A stretch of DNA of 64,000 nucleotides from assembly GCA_910576535.1 (NCBI GenBank), contig CAJTKK010000005.1, forward strand, positions 1-64,000, read 5' to 3'. Of the stretch, positions 33,867 to 42,678 are shown piece after piece. A program made the translations under genes and the position numbers. A model generated the notes under the pieces. That model did not search any database, was not told where the DNA came from, and worked only from the letters and a program-made list of their open reading frames with translations. Numbering within the stretch: position 1 is the stretch's first letter; each line of letters begins with the position of its first letter. The DNA is from an uncultured Lachnospiraceae bacterium (lineage in GTDB: Bacteria > Bacillota > Clostridia > Lachnospirales > Lachnospiraceae).

Positions 33867-34582
33867 TTCCGCTCACTCTCCTTTCCCTCGCCGTAAAATC
33901 TATGGCTGCAGCCCTTTTCGCCGCAATTCATACAATCCTCACTGCAGCCTGACTGGATTTTCGACATATCTTTCCCCTTCTTCTCCCCATTCATCCGTAT
34001 TTTATTCTGTACTGCCGTAAGGGCTGCCAGAACGAAAAACGCACCGGGCGCCATAATGAAAATTGCGCATGGCACATAAGAATCCGGCATAATATGAAGC
34101 CCGAAGATTTCCCCTGCACCAATCAATTCACGCACTGCGCCTATACAGGTAAGAGCAAAAGAAAAGCCCAGCCCCATACCAATCCCGTCAAACAGCGAAG
34201 GGAGAATGGGGTTCTTGGAAGCATAAGATTCCGCCCGTCCTAAAATAATACAGTTTACCACAATCAACGGAATATAAAGGCCAAGCGCATCATAGAGCGC
34301 CGGGATAAACCCTTCCAGCAAAAGCTCCACCATCGTTACAAAAGAAGCGATAACAACGATGAAAGCCGGTATTCTTACTTTATCCGGAATAATATTCCGC
34401 AGCATGGAAATCATCATATTGCTCAATGCCAGTACCACCATAGTAGTCAGCCCCATGCCCAAACCGTTCATGGCCGATGTAGTTACCGCCAAGGTCGGGC
34501 ACATGCCAAGCATTAACACGAAAGTCGGATTTTCTTTGATCAGGCCGTTATAGAGCCGTTCCATCGCATTGCTGTTATTCAT
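33863..34582 (-). CDS. rnfE: Rnf complex subunit RnfE with a Cys-rich tail
   Basis: A membrane subunit (NqrD homologue), 239 residues, with six hydrophobic spans. It has NPTFVLMLGMCPTLAVTTSA near the N-terminus and PLIVVNCIILGRAES in the centre, the two Cys positions that pair with RnfA. The unusual part is the C-terminal tail after residue 195, which carries C213, C217, C220 and C225 (GCSEDCMNCGEKGCSHRFYG), a possible metal or Fe-S site. It overlaps the rnfG stop by 8 bp and the rnfA start by 4 bp. Confidence 0.95.
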   Translation of the reverse strand: MNNSNAMERLYNGLIKENPTFVLMLGMCPTLAVTTSAMNGLGMGLTTMVVLALSNMMISMLRNIIPDKVRIPAFIVVIASFVTMVELLLEGFIPALYDALGLYIPLIVVNCIILGRAESYASKNPILPSLFDGIGMGLGFSFALTCIGAVRELIGAGEIFGLHIMPDSYVPCAIFIMAPGAFFVLAALTAVQNKIRMNGEKKGKDMSKIQSGCSEDCMNCGEKGCSHRFYGEGKESERN

Positions 34583-35225
34583 TGCCGCTTCCTCCTTCCA
34601 TTAAGATTTCCCTGAAATAATGCAGCCCGGCATTTACTCCATTGGTAACCGCATGGGTAGTAATCGTTGCACCGCTTATTGCGTCAATCTGGTTATCCCC
34701 CGCCGCACCGGTTTTCACATATTCAAAGCTTTCTGCATTCTTATTTGTAAACTGAGGCTTCAGCACTTCTTCCGCCCGCATTCCAAGCCCCGCCGTTTCC
34801 GATATGGACAGAAGCGAAATCCCGTTCAATGTACCATCGCTTCTAACCCCCATCATAAACTCAATATCTCCTCCATATCCTTCATGGTCATTGACGGTAA
34901 TGACATAGCCAAGCACACTGCCGCTTCCGTCCTTTGCGGCCATTACTTCTCCGATATCTACGCCTTCAAAGCCAAGTTCCGCCCAGCTATCCGGCACAAC
35001 CTGATTCCCGCTGCTTTCATCCTTTGCCGTCGATTCCACCGCTTCAAAGGAGGCGGCATCCTGAAATACTTCCGTACACGCTTGCTGTTTCGCCTTTTCC
35101 TTCTGAACCGCAATCGGTTCTTTTGTCACCTGATATACCGCCCCCAAAACCAGTCCGGCAATCAACGTAATGGCAAACAAAATAAGGGCATCCCTTATCA
35201 TGCTGTTTTCTTTTCCGTTATTCAT
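34575..35225 (-). CDS. rnfG: Rnf complex subunit RnfG, covalent flavoprotein
   Basis: 216 residues: one N-terminal membrane helix (ALILFAITLIAGLVLGAVY) and an extracytoplasmic FMN-binding domain. The flavinylation motif DAISGATITTHAV holds Thr187, where ApbE attaches FMN. FMN domain marks GYGGDIEFMMGV and SETAGLGMR are present. ATG at 35225 overlaps the rnfD stop by 4 bp (ATGA). A Ser/Asp-rich insert around residues 65-80 is poorly conserved in type. Confidence 0.95.
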   Translation of the reverse strand: MNNGKENSMIRDALILFAITLIAGLVLGAVYQVTKEPIAVQKEKAKQQACTEVFQDAASFEAVESTAKDESSGNQVVPDSWAELGFEGVDIGEVMAAKDGSGSVLGYVITVNDHEGYGGDIEFMMGVRSDGTLNGISLLSISETAGLGMRAEEVLKPQFTNKNAESFEYVKTGAAGDNQIDAISGATITTHAVTNGVNAGLHYFREILMEGGSGNE

Positions 35226-36157
35226 GCGCGCCTCCCCCCTTTCATGCCAAATGCTTTCGGAAGGGTTATTTTTTCAATCAAAGGCACCAGCAAGTTCCCG
35301 ATAATAATCGCATAGGAAACCCCTTCCGAAGACGGCCCGAAAATACGGAAAATCCCCGTCAATACCCCCAACAATATCCCGAACAGATACTGCCCGTTCT
35401 TCGTAATGGGCCTTGTCACATAGTCCGTTGCCATGAAAAACGCCCCAAGCATCAGTCCGCCGCCCGCAAGCTGCGCACTGATATAAGCCGGGTCGAAACC
35501 ATGCCCCCCGAACAGGCCGGCAAACAAGACAAAGCTAAGAATGTAACAGCCGGGGATGCGCAAATCAATTACGCCTAAAAGAATAAGAAAACATGCTCCC
35601 AGTATAATAGCAATCATAGAGGTTTCCCCAATGGTTCCTGAAGTCCTGCCCACCACCATAGACAAAATATCTACGGATTCCCCGCTTTTTATTGCAGCGA
35701 GAGGAGTAGCCCCCGTATATGTATCGCATTCAAAATTCGTCATAATCGACGTAAAGGAAATGAGCAAAAAGCACCTTGCCGCCAAAGCCGGATTCATAAA
35801 GTTCTGCCCCAGCCCGCCAAAAAGCATTTTTACCACAAGGATGGCAAAGACGCCGCCGATAACGCCAATCCACCAAGGAGCGGTAGAAGGCAGGTTCAAC
35901 GCCAGCAAAAGCCCGGTCACCACTGCCGAATAATCCCCTATTGTCACCTTTTTATTCATTAATTTTTCATAAGCAAACTCCGTCAAAACCGTGCTTGCCA
36001 CCGTCACTGCTATCAAAATAAGCGCATCTATCCCGAAATTATATATCCCAAAGCCCGCTGCCGGGAGAAGCGCAATCACTACCGCCAGCATAATGCTGCT
36101 TGTAGTCACCTTGCTTCTTACATGGGGATTGGATGACACCTTCATCAAATCGCTCAC
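35222..36157 (-). CDS. rnfD: Rnf complex subunit RnfD
   Basis: A membrane subunit (NqrB homologue), 311 residues with about eight to ten hydrophobic spans. The covalent FMN motif YTGATPLAAI places Thr151 as the flavinylation site. The SSNPHVRSKVTTSSIMLAVV start and FMNPALAARCFLL block are typical. Together with RnfG it forms the flavin path across the membrane. It lies 43 bp downstream of rnfC. Confidence 0.95.
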   Translation of the reverse strand: MSDLMKVSSNPHVRSKVTTSSIMLAVVIALLPAAGFGIYNFGIDALILIAVTVASTVLTEFAYEKLMNKKVTIGDYSAVVTGLLLALNLPSTAPWWIGVIGGVFAILVVKMLFGGLGQNFMNPALAARCFLLISFTSIMTNFECDTYTGATPLAAIKSGESVDILSMVVGRTSGTIGETSMIAIILGACFLILLGVIDLRIPGCYILSFVLFAGLFGGHGFDPAYISAQLAGGGLMLGAFFMATDYVTRPITKNGQYLFGILLGVLTGIFRIFGPSSEGVSYAIIIGNLLVPLIEKITLPKAFGMKGGRRA

Positions 36158-36200
36158 TTTTCGTACCTCCTGTTTTTTCTATCCATTACTGCCTGCCTAA

Positions 36201-37556
36201 TTAAGCCTTTGCTTTTTTCCCGTCATCCTTCGGCGCAGGCTTTTTCCCCCGCTTTGCCAACTGCATCTTACGCATGGATTTAATCGTCTGGGTCAACGGC
36301 CGTTTTGCCGGGCAGACAAAGCTGCAGCACCCGCATTCACAGCACTCCATTCCATTGTAGGAAAGGAATGCTTCTTCATCATAATGTTCCGCAAAATCCG
36401 CCAATTTTCTCGGCAATACCCTTCCCGGGCAAACCTCCACACATTTCCCGCAGTTAATGCAGGCGCTCGGCTCCATCTTGGAAACATCGTCCTGGGTAAG
36501 GCATAAAAGCGCAGAAGCCGTTTTGGTGGTCGGCACATCCAAATCGAAAATGCCAAAGCCCATCATCGGCCCGCCGGAAACAATTTTCACCGGTTTTTCT
36601 TTAAATCCCCCTGCCTCTTCTACCAATTCATGGTAATTCGTTCCAATCCTTACAATAAAATTGCGAGGATCGGCAATTGCATCTCCCGTTACCGTCACAA
36701 TACGGTTCATCAACGGTTTCCCAAGCATTACCGCATGGTAAATAGCTACAATCGTATCCACATTATTTACTACGCAGCCTGCATCTGCCGGAAGCATCTT
36801 GGAATGAATGCTCCTCCCTGTGGTCGCATAGATTAGCTGGCGTTCCGCCCCCTGCGGATACTTTGTCTTCAATGCTTTTACGCCGATTCTCGTCTCATCC
36901 TTTGTCAGCTTTTTCAAAAGCTCAATACAATCCGGCTTGTTATCTTCCACCGCCAGAATCCCTCTCGCATTATCGAAAAGCCGGAGCATAATTTTCAGCC
37001 CTTCAATCAGCTTTTCCGGCTCTTCCAACATCCTCCGGTAATCCGAAGTCAGATAAGGCTCGCATTCCGCACAGTTAGCAATAACATAATCTATCTTTTC
37101 CGGCTCCTTCGGCGAAAGCTTAATGAAAGTAGGGAAACCTGCGCCGCCCATACCGACGACCCCCGCTTCCTTGACCCTTCCAATAATCTCTTCTTTGGAT
37201 AATTGCTCTGCCGATTCTACCGGCGAATATTCCACTTCTTCATATTCCCCATCGTTTTCGATTACGATGCTCATCACATTATCCCCTGTTACTACACGCC
37301 TTGGTTCAATCGCCTTCACGGTTCCCGATACGGTAGCATAAATCGGAGCCGATACAAAACCGGAAGCCTCCGCGATCTTCTGCCCGGTCAGCACCCGGTC
37401 GCCTTTTGCCACAACCGGCGTTGCCGGAGCGCCAATATGCTGGGATAAAGGATACACCAGATCCCCTTTGGGCAGCACTTCCTTTATTGGCTTATCCTTC
37501 GACAGCTCTTTTCCGTCGTAAGGATGAATACCGCCCACGAATGTTAACTTAGCCAT
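36201..37556 (-). CDS. rnfC: Rnf complex subunit RnfC
   Basis: The peripheral NADH-binding subunit with FMN and two 4Fe-4S clusters, 451 residues. FVGGIHPYDGKELSKDKPIK starts the N-terminal domain, and GAPATPVVAKGDRVLTGQKI lies in the biotinyl-like part. The flavin/NADH site is in GMGGAGFPTFIKLSP and NCAECEPYLTSDYR. The clusters are CINCGKCVEVCPG and CCECGCCSFVCPAKRPL. The C-terminus is Lys-rich. It is the first gene of rnfCDGEAB. A TTGTAG/TATTAA pair near 37615-37650 on the minus strand is a weak promoter candidate. Confidence 0.96.
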   Translation of the reverse strand: MAKLTFVGGIHPYDGKELSKDKPIKEVLPKGDLVYPLSQHIGAPATPVVAKGDRVLTGQKIAEASGFVSAPIYATVSGTVKAIEPRRVVTGDNVMSIVIENDGEYEEVEYSPVESAEQLSKEEIIGRVKEAGVVGMGGAGFPTFIKLSPKEPEKIDYVIANCAECEPYLTSDYRRMLEEPEKLIEGLKIMLRLFDNARGILAVEDNKPDCIELLKKLTKDETRIGVKALKTKYPQGAERQLIYATTGRSIHSKMLPADAGCVVNNVDTIVAIYHAVMLGKPLMNRIVTVTGDAIADPRNFIVRIGTNYHELVEEAGGFKEKPVKIVSGGPMMGFGIFDLDVPTTKTASALLCLTQDDVSKMEPSACINCGKCVEVCPGRVLPRKLADFAEHYDEEAFLSYNGMECCECGCCSFVCPAKRPLTQTIKSMRKMQLAKRGKKPAPKDDGKKAKA

Positions 37557-37722
37557 TTGTCACCCTTCTTTCTCTCAGAATTCAAACGTCAGTTCCTATC
37601 ATGTTGAACGCGACGACTTTTAATATCAATATACTATTTTTCTACAAAAAATACTACTGAATTTTGAAAAAACATGATAAAATAAACAAGGAAATATTTT
37701 ACCAGAAAGGAAATGATATATT

Positions 37723-38835
37723 ATGAGAACACTACGGCAAACGATACATTTCCCCAATATTGACTATCCCTTGGAGAAAATTGCGCCTTTCAATAAAATT
37801 CTTTTCCTCGATATCGAAACTACGGGCTTTACTGCAAAAAGCTCTTCTCTTTATATGATTGGCGCAGCTTATTACGAAGAGGGCAAATGGTATATCAAAC
37901 AATGGTTTGCGAACGGCTATGAAGAAGAAGCCGAAATCCTTTCCGCCTTCTTCACCTTTGCAAGAAGCTACACTCATCTCATCCATTTTAACGGCAATAA
38001 CTTTGATCTCCCATATCTGCTCCAGAAATGCAGGCAATATAATTTGCCCTATCATTTTAACGGTTTCGAGGGGATTGATATTTACCGCAGGATTGCCCCA
38101 TACAAATCCTTCCTGCGCCTTCCAAACTGTAAACAGAAAACGCTGGAACAGTTTCTTGGGATTGACCGGGAAGATACCTACAGCGGCGGCGAACTCATCA
38201 GCGTATACCACACATATGTAAAAACCCCTACCGACTATGGCTTTCAGGCGCTTGCCCTCCACAATGCCGATGATATGAAAGGGATGCTGCAGATCCTTCC
38301 TTTACTTTCTTATTATGATTTATTCAACGAACTGCCAAGGCCAAAAAAAGTACAAGCTAATTATTACCATGACATCAGCGGGGAACGGCATCAGGAGCTG
38401 ATGATGAAACTGACTCTCCCTTCCCCTTTGCCGCAGCCACTTTCCGGCACGGCAGAAGGCTGCTATTTTAAAGGGGAAGGATCAGAAGCCAGCCTCCGCG
38501 TTCCTCTTTATGAAGAAGAAATGAAATACTTTTATTCCAATTATAAAAATTACTATTATCTGCCGGAAGAGGATACAGCCATACACAAATCAGTCGCTTC
38601 CTATGTAGACAAAAACCACCGCACACAGGCTACGGCTAAAACCTGTTACACACGTAAACTGTCCACCTATCTTCCCCAATGGGACATTCTCTTCCAGCCT
38701 TTCTTCAAACGAAGCTATGAAGACAGGGATATTTTCTTTGAACTGACAGAAGAAATGAAAAAAGAACGCCGGCTTTTTTCAGAATATGCCGGGCATATTA
38801 TCAATATGATTGCAAGTTCCTATGCTAAACCGTAA
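37723..38835 (+). CDS. RNase H-like exonuclease (YprB-type)
   Basis: 370 residues. The N-terminal 215 residues form a DEDD-type RNase H-like fold: ILFLDIETTGF with D30 and E32, LIHFNGNNFDLPYLLQKC and ALHNADDMKGMLQI for the later acidic residues. This resembles the YprB 3'-5' exonuclease domain of Bacillota. The C-terminal part (residues 215-370) has no recognised domain. A ribosome-binding site AGAAAGG lies before ATG. Its substrate is not known. It is a single plus-strand gene between the rnf operon and cheR with a shared terminator. Confidence 0.85.
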   Translation: MRTLRQTIHFPNIDYPLEKIAPFNKILFLDIETTGFTAKSSSLYMIGAAYYEEGKWYIKQWFANGYEEEAEILSAFFTFARSYTHLIHFNGNNFDLPYLLQKCRQYNLPYHFNGFEGIDIYRRIAPYKSFLRLPNCKQKTLEQFLGIDREDTYSGGELISVYHTYVKTPTDYGFQALALHNADDMKGMLQILPLLSYYDLFNELPRPKKVQANYYHDISGERHQELMMKLTLPSPLPQPLSGTAEGCYFKGEGSEASLRVPLYEEEMKYFYSNYKNYYYLPEEDTAIHKSVASYVDKNHRTQATAKTCYTRKLSTYLPQWDILFQPFFKRSYEDRDIFFELTEEMKKERRLFSEYAGHIINMIASSYAKP

Positions 38836-38886
38836 AAAACTGCCTGGCCGGTTCCCAAGTCCCCGGATTTCTGCCGGCAGATAACA

Positions 38887-38920
38887 AAAGGTAAGTTTTC
38901 CAGCCAGAAAACTTACCTTT
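38887..38920. terminator. Bidirectional terminator between the exonuclease gene and cheR
   Basis: A 14-bp perfect stem (38887-38900 with 38907-38920) with a 6-nt loop is followed by TTT on the plus strand and TTTTG on the minus strand. It serves two convergent genes. Confidence 0.85.
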
Positions 38921-39068
38921 TTTCTTATCTTATTCAACAAACAATGATATACAACTGCGCACACAGAACTAAAACTGCGCTGCCGGGAATTTTAAATGCG
39001 GGAACGCGTAAGACGCACTTTTCACCTCTGAAAAATCAATATTCCGGAAAAATGCCCCGCATCCGTCG

Positions 39069-39845
39069 TTATGGCTTTTCATAAAAGAAAGAATTCTTTC
39101 TTTCATAGCCAATTTCTTTATAATTGATAATCTGTTCGGTACTTCCAATAAACAACAAACCTTTGTGCGCAAGCGACTTTTGGAATTTAACAAACACTTC
39201 ATCTTTTGCTTCTTCCGTAAAATAAATCAGCACATTACGGCAGACGATCATATGCCACCCATCACGGTATGCGTCCTTCAGCAAATTATGCTGGCTGAAT
39301 TCCACCCGCTTTTTGATACTATCTGATATCTGATAGGATAAACCCACTTTGGTAAAATATTTTTTCTTTAAATCTTCTGGTACATTGGCCACGCTCTTCG
39401 CGCTGTAAAGCCCTACCTTTGCCTTGGCAATCACCTGTTTATCCAAATCTGTGGCATAAATTTTAACCTGCTCTATCGGGATATGTTTCGACAACGCCAT
39501 AACAAGTGAATATGGCTCATCTCCTGTGGAACATGCCGCACTCCATATTTTCAGGTTTTTGCCAAATTTGGAAATCAGTTCTGGTATAATCTGTGTATCC
39601 AGCACTCTCCATTGATCTGCATTACGGTAGAACTCAGATACATTTATCGTAAGATAATTGATAAATTCTTCAAACTTTGCTGTATTCGTCTTAATGAAAG
39701 CCATATATTTGTCATAACCAGTCACGCCATTCTTTGCAATCAACGTATCAATACGGCGCTTCATCTGTTTTTCCTTATAGGCGTTCAAGTCAATCTTCGT
39801 AAGATCATATACCGCTTTTTTAAACCATTCGTAATCATAAGCCAT
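39069..39845 (-). CDS. CheR-type chemoreceptor methyltransferase
   Basis: Uses SAM to methylate glutamates on chemoreceptors. 258 residues: an N-terminal CheR helical domain (residues 1-75, with YKEKQMKRRIDTLIAKNG) and a C-terminal Rossmann domain. The SAM site is LKIWSAACSTGDEPYSLVMA, and WHMIVCRNVLIYFTEEAKDE is the characteristic NVLIYF block. No other chemotaxis gene is nearby, so it may act with receptors elsewhere or in another methylation role. Confidence 0.92.
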   Translation of the reverse strand: MAYDYEWFKKAVYDLTKIDLNAYKEKQMKRRIDTLIAKNGVTGYDKYMAFIKTNTAKFEEFINYLTINVSEFYRNADQWRVLDTQIIPELISKFGKNLKIWSAACSTGDEPYSLVMALSKHIPIEQVKIYATDLDKQVIAKAKVGLYSAKSVANVPEDLKKKYFTKVGLSYQISDSIKKRVEFSQHNLLKDAYRDGWHMIVCRNVLIYFTEEAKDEVFVKFQKSLAHKGLLFIGSTEQIINYKEIGYERKNSFFYEKP

Positions 39846-39888
39846 GGCAAATACCTACCGTCATATTCATATTTTTAATGCTTAACCC

Positions 39889-41040
39889 CTATTCTTCCCC
39901 GGATCCATCCTGTCCGTTTGCAATTGCAGCATCAATATCTACGGATACCACATCTGCGTCTTCCTGAGCTTCTTCCGCTTTAGGTTCAGATGCGAGCATA
40001 GCCTTCACGCTCAAGCTAATCTTTTTATCCTCATTGTTAAAGTCAACTACCTTCGCCGTAATTTCTTCACCGGCCTTTAATACATCTGCCGGTTTTTCAA
40101 TATGTTCTTTGGAAATCTGGGAAACATGAAGCAAAGCATCCACGCCCGGTTCCAGTTCAATGAATGCGCCGAAATCCGTCATCCTTGCCACTTTGCCCGT
40201 TACGATGTTGCCTGCGGCATATTTCTCCGCCGCATCTTTCCAGGGATTCGCATCTGCAAACTTAAGGCTTAAGGCAATCTTATTCCCTGTAATCTCTTTA
40301 ATCAGGACTTTTACTTTTTCACCAACTTTAAATACTTTCTTCGGGTTCTCTACCCTGCCCCATGACATCTCGGAGATATGAAGGAGTCCATCTGCGCCGC
40401 CTAAGTCAATAAATGCGCCAAAATCTGTTACATTTTTAACTGTCCCTTCTACCACATCCCCTTCTTTGATGGATTCAAACAGTTTTCTCTGAAGTTCTGC
40501 TTTTTCCGCAACAATTAACTGCTTACGGTCGCCGATATATCTTCTTCTCTTAGGATTATATTCACTGATGACAAATTGGATCTCCTGTCCCGCATATTTG
40601 GACAGATCTCTTTCATAAACATCCGACACAAGGCTTGCAGGAATGAAAATCCTTACTTCTTCCACTACAACGCTTAAACCGCCGTCCAAAACCTGAGCCA
40701 CCTTAGCGGTAAGGACTTCTTTGTTGTTAAACGCCTCTTCAATCCTCTTATTGCCCCTGTCAGCCGCCAGCCTTTTATAAGTAAGAAGGACTTGTCCTTC
40801 CCCGTCATTTACTTTTAATACCTTCACTTCCATTGTATCGCCTATTTTAGCGACCGCCGTTAAATCTACATTGGGTTCGTTTGTGTATTCGTTTCTTGTC
40901 AGTATACCGTCTGACTTGTAGCCGATGTTGAGAATAATCTCTTCAGGCTTTACGTCAATCACTGTGCCTTCCACTACCTCTCCCGCATGTATTGTCTTTA
41001 ATGATTCTTCTAACATTTGTTCAAAAGTTAATTCTGACAT
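39889..41040 (-). CDS. S1 RNA-binding domain protein (ribosomal protein S1-like)
   Basis: Four S1 domains occupy residues about 20-90, 105-170, 190-255 and 275-345 (for example VVEGTVKNVTDFGAFIDLGG and IVTGKVARMTDFGAFIELEP), followed by an acidic tail. Such proteins bind mRNA on the ribosome or act as S1-like regulators in Gram-positives. The longest frame begins at 41058, but GGAGG spaced 9 nt from ATG 41040 (MSELTFEQM) marks the real start. That start overlaps the ispH stop by 20 bp. In many Clostridia IspH and S1 are one fused protein; here they are separate overlapping genes. Confidence 0.92.
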   Translation of the reverse strand: MSELTFEQMLEESLKTIHAGEVVEGTVIDVKPEEIILNIGYKSDGILTRNEYTNEPNVDLTAVAKIGDTMEVKVLKVNDGEGQVLLTYKRLAADRGNKRIEEAFNNKEVLTAKVAQVLDGGLSVVVEEVRIFIPASLVSDVYERDLSKYAGQEIQFVISEYNPKRRRYIGDRKQLIVAEKAELQRKLFESIKEGDVVEGTVKNVTDFGAFIDLGGADGLLHISEMSWGRVENPKKVFKVGEKVKVLIKEITGNKIALSLKFADANPWKDAAEKYAAGNIVTGKVARMTDFGAFIELEPGVDALLHVSQISKEHIEKPADVLKAGEEITAKVVDFNNEDKKISLSVKAMLASEPKAEEAQEDADVVSVDIDAAIANGQDGSGEE

Positions 41041-41887
41041 AATTTTGAACCTCCTCAATAATATTATTTGGGGTAGACGCCCCGGCAGTAATACCGACCG
41101 GTGAAGCCGTTTTAGGTAGTTCTAAACGCAAGTCATCCAGTGTCTGTATAAAATAAGTATTCTCACATTCTTCTTTACAAATCTCGTACAGCTTTCTTGT
41201 ATTAGAACTGTGAGTACCCCCTATTACTATCATGTTTTCAACCTGAGACGCAATCCGCCTCGCCTCAGTCTGCCGTTCTTCTGTTGCGTTACATATAGTA
41301 TTCACAACACTAACATTGTAACCTTTTTTCAAAAAAATTTCAACTAATTCTTTAAATTTGTTGTAGTTAAATGTCGTTTGGGAAACAATGCATATTTCTT
41401 CCCCTTTTAAAACGGCATTTTTTTCTTCCTCTAAAAAGGCTTCCGCCTGCTCTTTCGATTCCAGGACTGTCGTTTCCGTTAGTGACCAGCCCCTTATCCC
41501 TTCCACCTCCGGATGCCCGGAATTTCCAATAATAACAATCCTCTTCCCCTGCCTGCTTTCCCTCTCCACGATATCATGGATTCTTTTTACAAAAGGACAG
41601 GTAGCGTCCACGCATTTCAGCCCCTTGCATTCCAGCAGATCATATACTTCCTTTGCCACGCCATGGGAACGGATCACCACCGTCCCTCCCTCAAGCCGCC
41701 TAAGCCCCTCTATCCCTTCCACCACGACAGCTCCCCGGCTTTCTAAATCCTTGACCACTTCTTCATTATGGATAATGGGGCCAAATGTATAAATCTTATT
41801 TCCGTTTTCCAACTGCTCATAAACCTTTTCTACAGCCCTTTTTACCCCAAAACAGAACCCGGCGCTTTTTGCCCTTATTACCTTCAT
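41021..41887 (-). CDS. ispH: 4-hydroxy-3-methylbut-2-enyl diphosphate reductase
   Basis: The last step of the MEP isoprenoid pathway: a 4Fe-4S enzyme making IPP and DMAPP. From ATG 41887 (MKVIRAKSAGFCFGVKRAVE) it is about 288 residues. The three cluster cysteines are in GFCFGVKRAV, DATCPFVKRIHD and NTICNATEERQ. HSSNTRKLYEICKEECENTY and GITAGASTPNNIIEEV complete the family blocks. The frame opens at 41932, but family alignment favours 41887; the Shine-Dalgarno is poorly spaced for either. It sits between cmk and the S1 gene, a conserved clostridial order. Confidence 0.95.
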   Translation of the reverse strand: MKVIRAKSAGFCFGVKRAVEKVYEQLENGNKIYTFGPIIHNEEVVKDLESRGAVVVEGIEGLRRLEGGTVVIRSHGVAKEVYDLLECKGLKCVDATCPFVKRIHDIVERESRQGKRIVIIGNSGHPEVEGIRGWSLTETTVLESKEQAEAFLEEEKNAVLKGEEICIVSQTTFNYNKFKELVEIFLKKGYNVSVVNTICNATEERQTEARRIASQVENMIVIGGTHSSNTRKLYEICKEECENTYFIQTLDDLRLELPKTASPVGITAGASTPNNIIEEVQNYVRINF

Positions 41888-41964
41888 TCCTCTTTGCGCT
41901 CCTTCTTTTCTTTCCTTCCCAGGCAATTGCAAAACCAGTTAACATGCTTCCTCTTCCCATTGTT

Positions 41965-42678
41965 TTATAAATCTTCCTCACCGGTTTGCGTCCTGCCAGG
42001 CTCTATGGCATTAGAAGAAGCTTTTCCGCACAGTCCTATCACCGCCTCCACCACTTCCTCTATTGTCATATCCGATGAATCTACAAGCACGGCATCTTCC
42101 GCCTGGCAAAGCGGGGAAACCTCCCGGCTCATATCCCGTTTATCCCTCTCAATAATATCCTTCTCTATCTGCCCAAAATCGCATTCCACACCTTTTGCCG
42201 TCAATTCATCGTATCTTCTTTTTGCCCGGACTGCACTGCCTGCCGTCAGATAAACCTTTACATCCGCATCCGGCAGAACGCATGTGCCGATATCCCTGCC
42301 GTCCATCACCACATCCGATTCCTTGGCCAAAAGCTGCTGAAGCTCCACTAATTTCCTGCGGACATCAGGGTTGGCGCTGCTTTCACAGGCCATATTGCCC
42401 ACCTCTTCCGTCCGGATCAGCCCATTTACGTTTTCCCCGTTTAGAAGCACCACCTGTTCCCCGTCCACATAACGGATCGTGATTTCCGCTTCCTTGCATT
42501 TCCGGCTTATTTTTTCTTTCTCTTCCGGCCGGATGCCGTTGCGGATAAAATAAAGCGCCATGGCACGGTACATCGCTCCCGTATCCACATAGATAAACTG
42601 CATTTTTTTTGCAATTTTTTTTGCTATCGTGCTTTTCCCTGCCCCCGCCGGTCCGTCAATCGCTATATTATAACTCAT
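41965..42678 (-). CDS. cmk: Cytidylate kinase
   Basis: Phosphorylates CMP and dCMP with ATP. From ATG 42678 it is 237 residues. The P-loop is IAIDGPAGAGKSTIAKKIAK, and the CMP-site blocks are FIYVDTGAMYRAMALYF and VMDGRDIGTCVLPDADVKVY. GGAG spaced 8 nt supports 42678, which overlaps the upstream flavoprotein stop as ATGA. The C-terminal 20 residues (PGRTQTGEEDL) look like a disordered extension. Confidence 0.95.
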   Translation of the reverse strand: MSYNIAIDGPAGAGKSTIAKKIAKKMQFIYVDTGAMYRAMALYFIRNGIRPEEKEKISRKCKEAEITIRYVDGEQVVLLNGENVNGLIRTEEVGNMACESSANPDVRRKLVELQQLLAKESDVVMDGRDIGTCVLPDADVKVYLTAGSAVRAKRRYDELTAKGVECDFGQIEKDIIERDKRDMSREVSPLCQAEDAVLVDSSDMTIEEVVEAVIGLCGKASSNAIEPGRTQTGEEDL

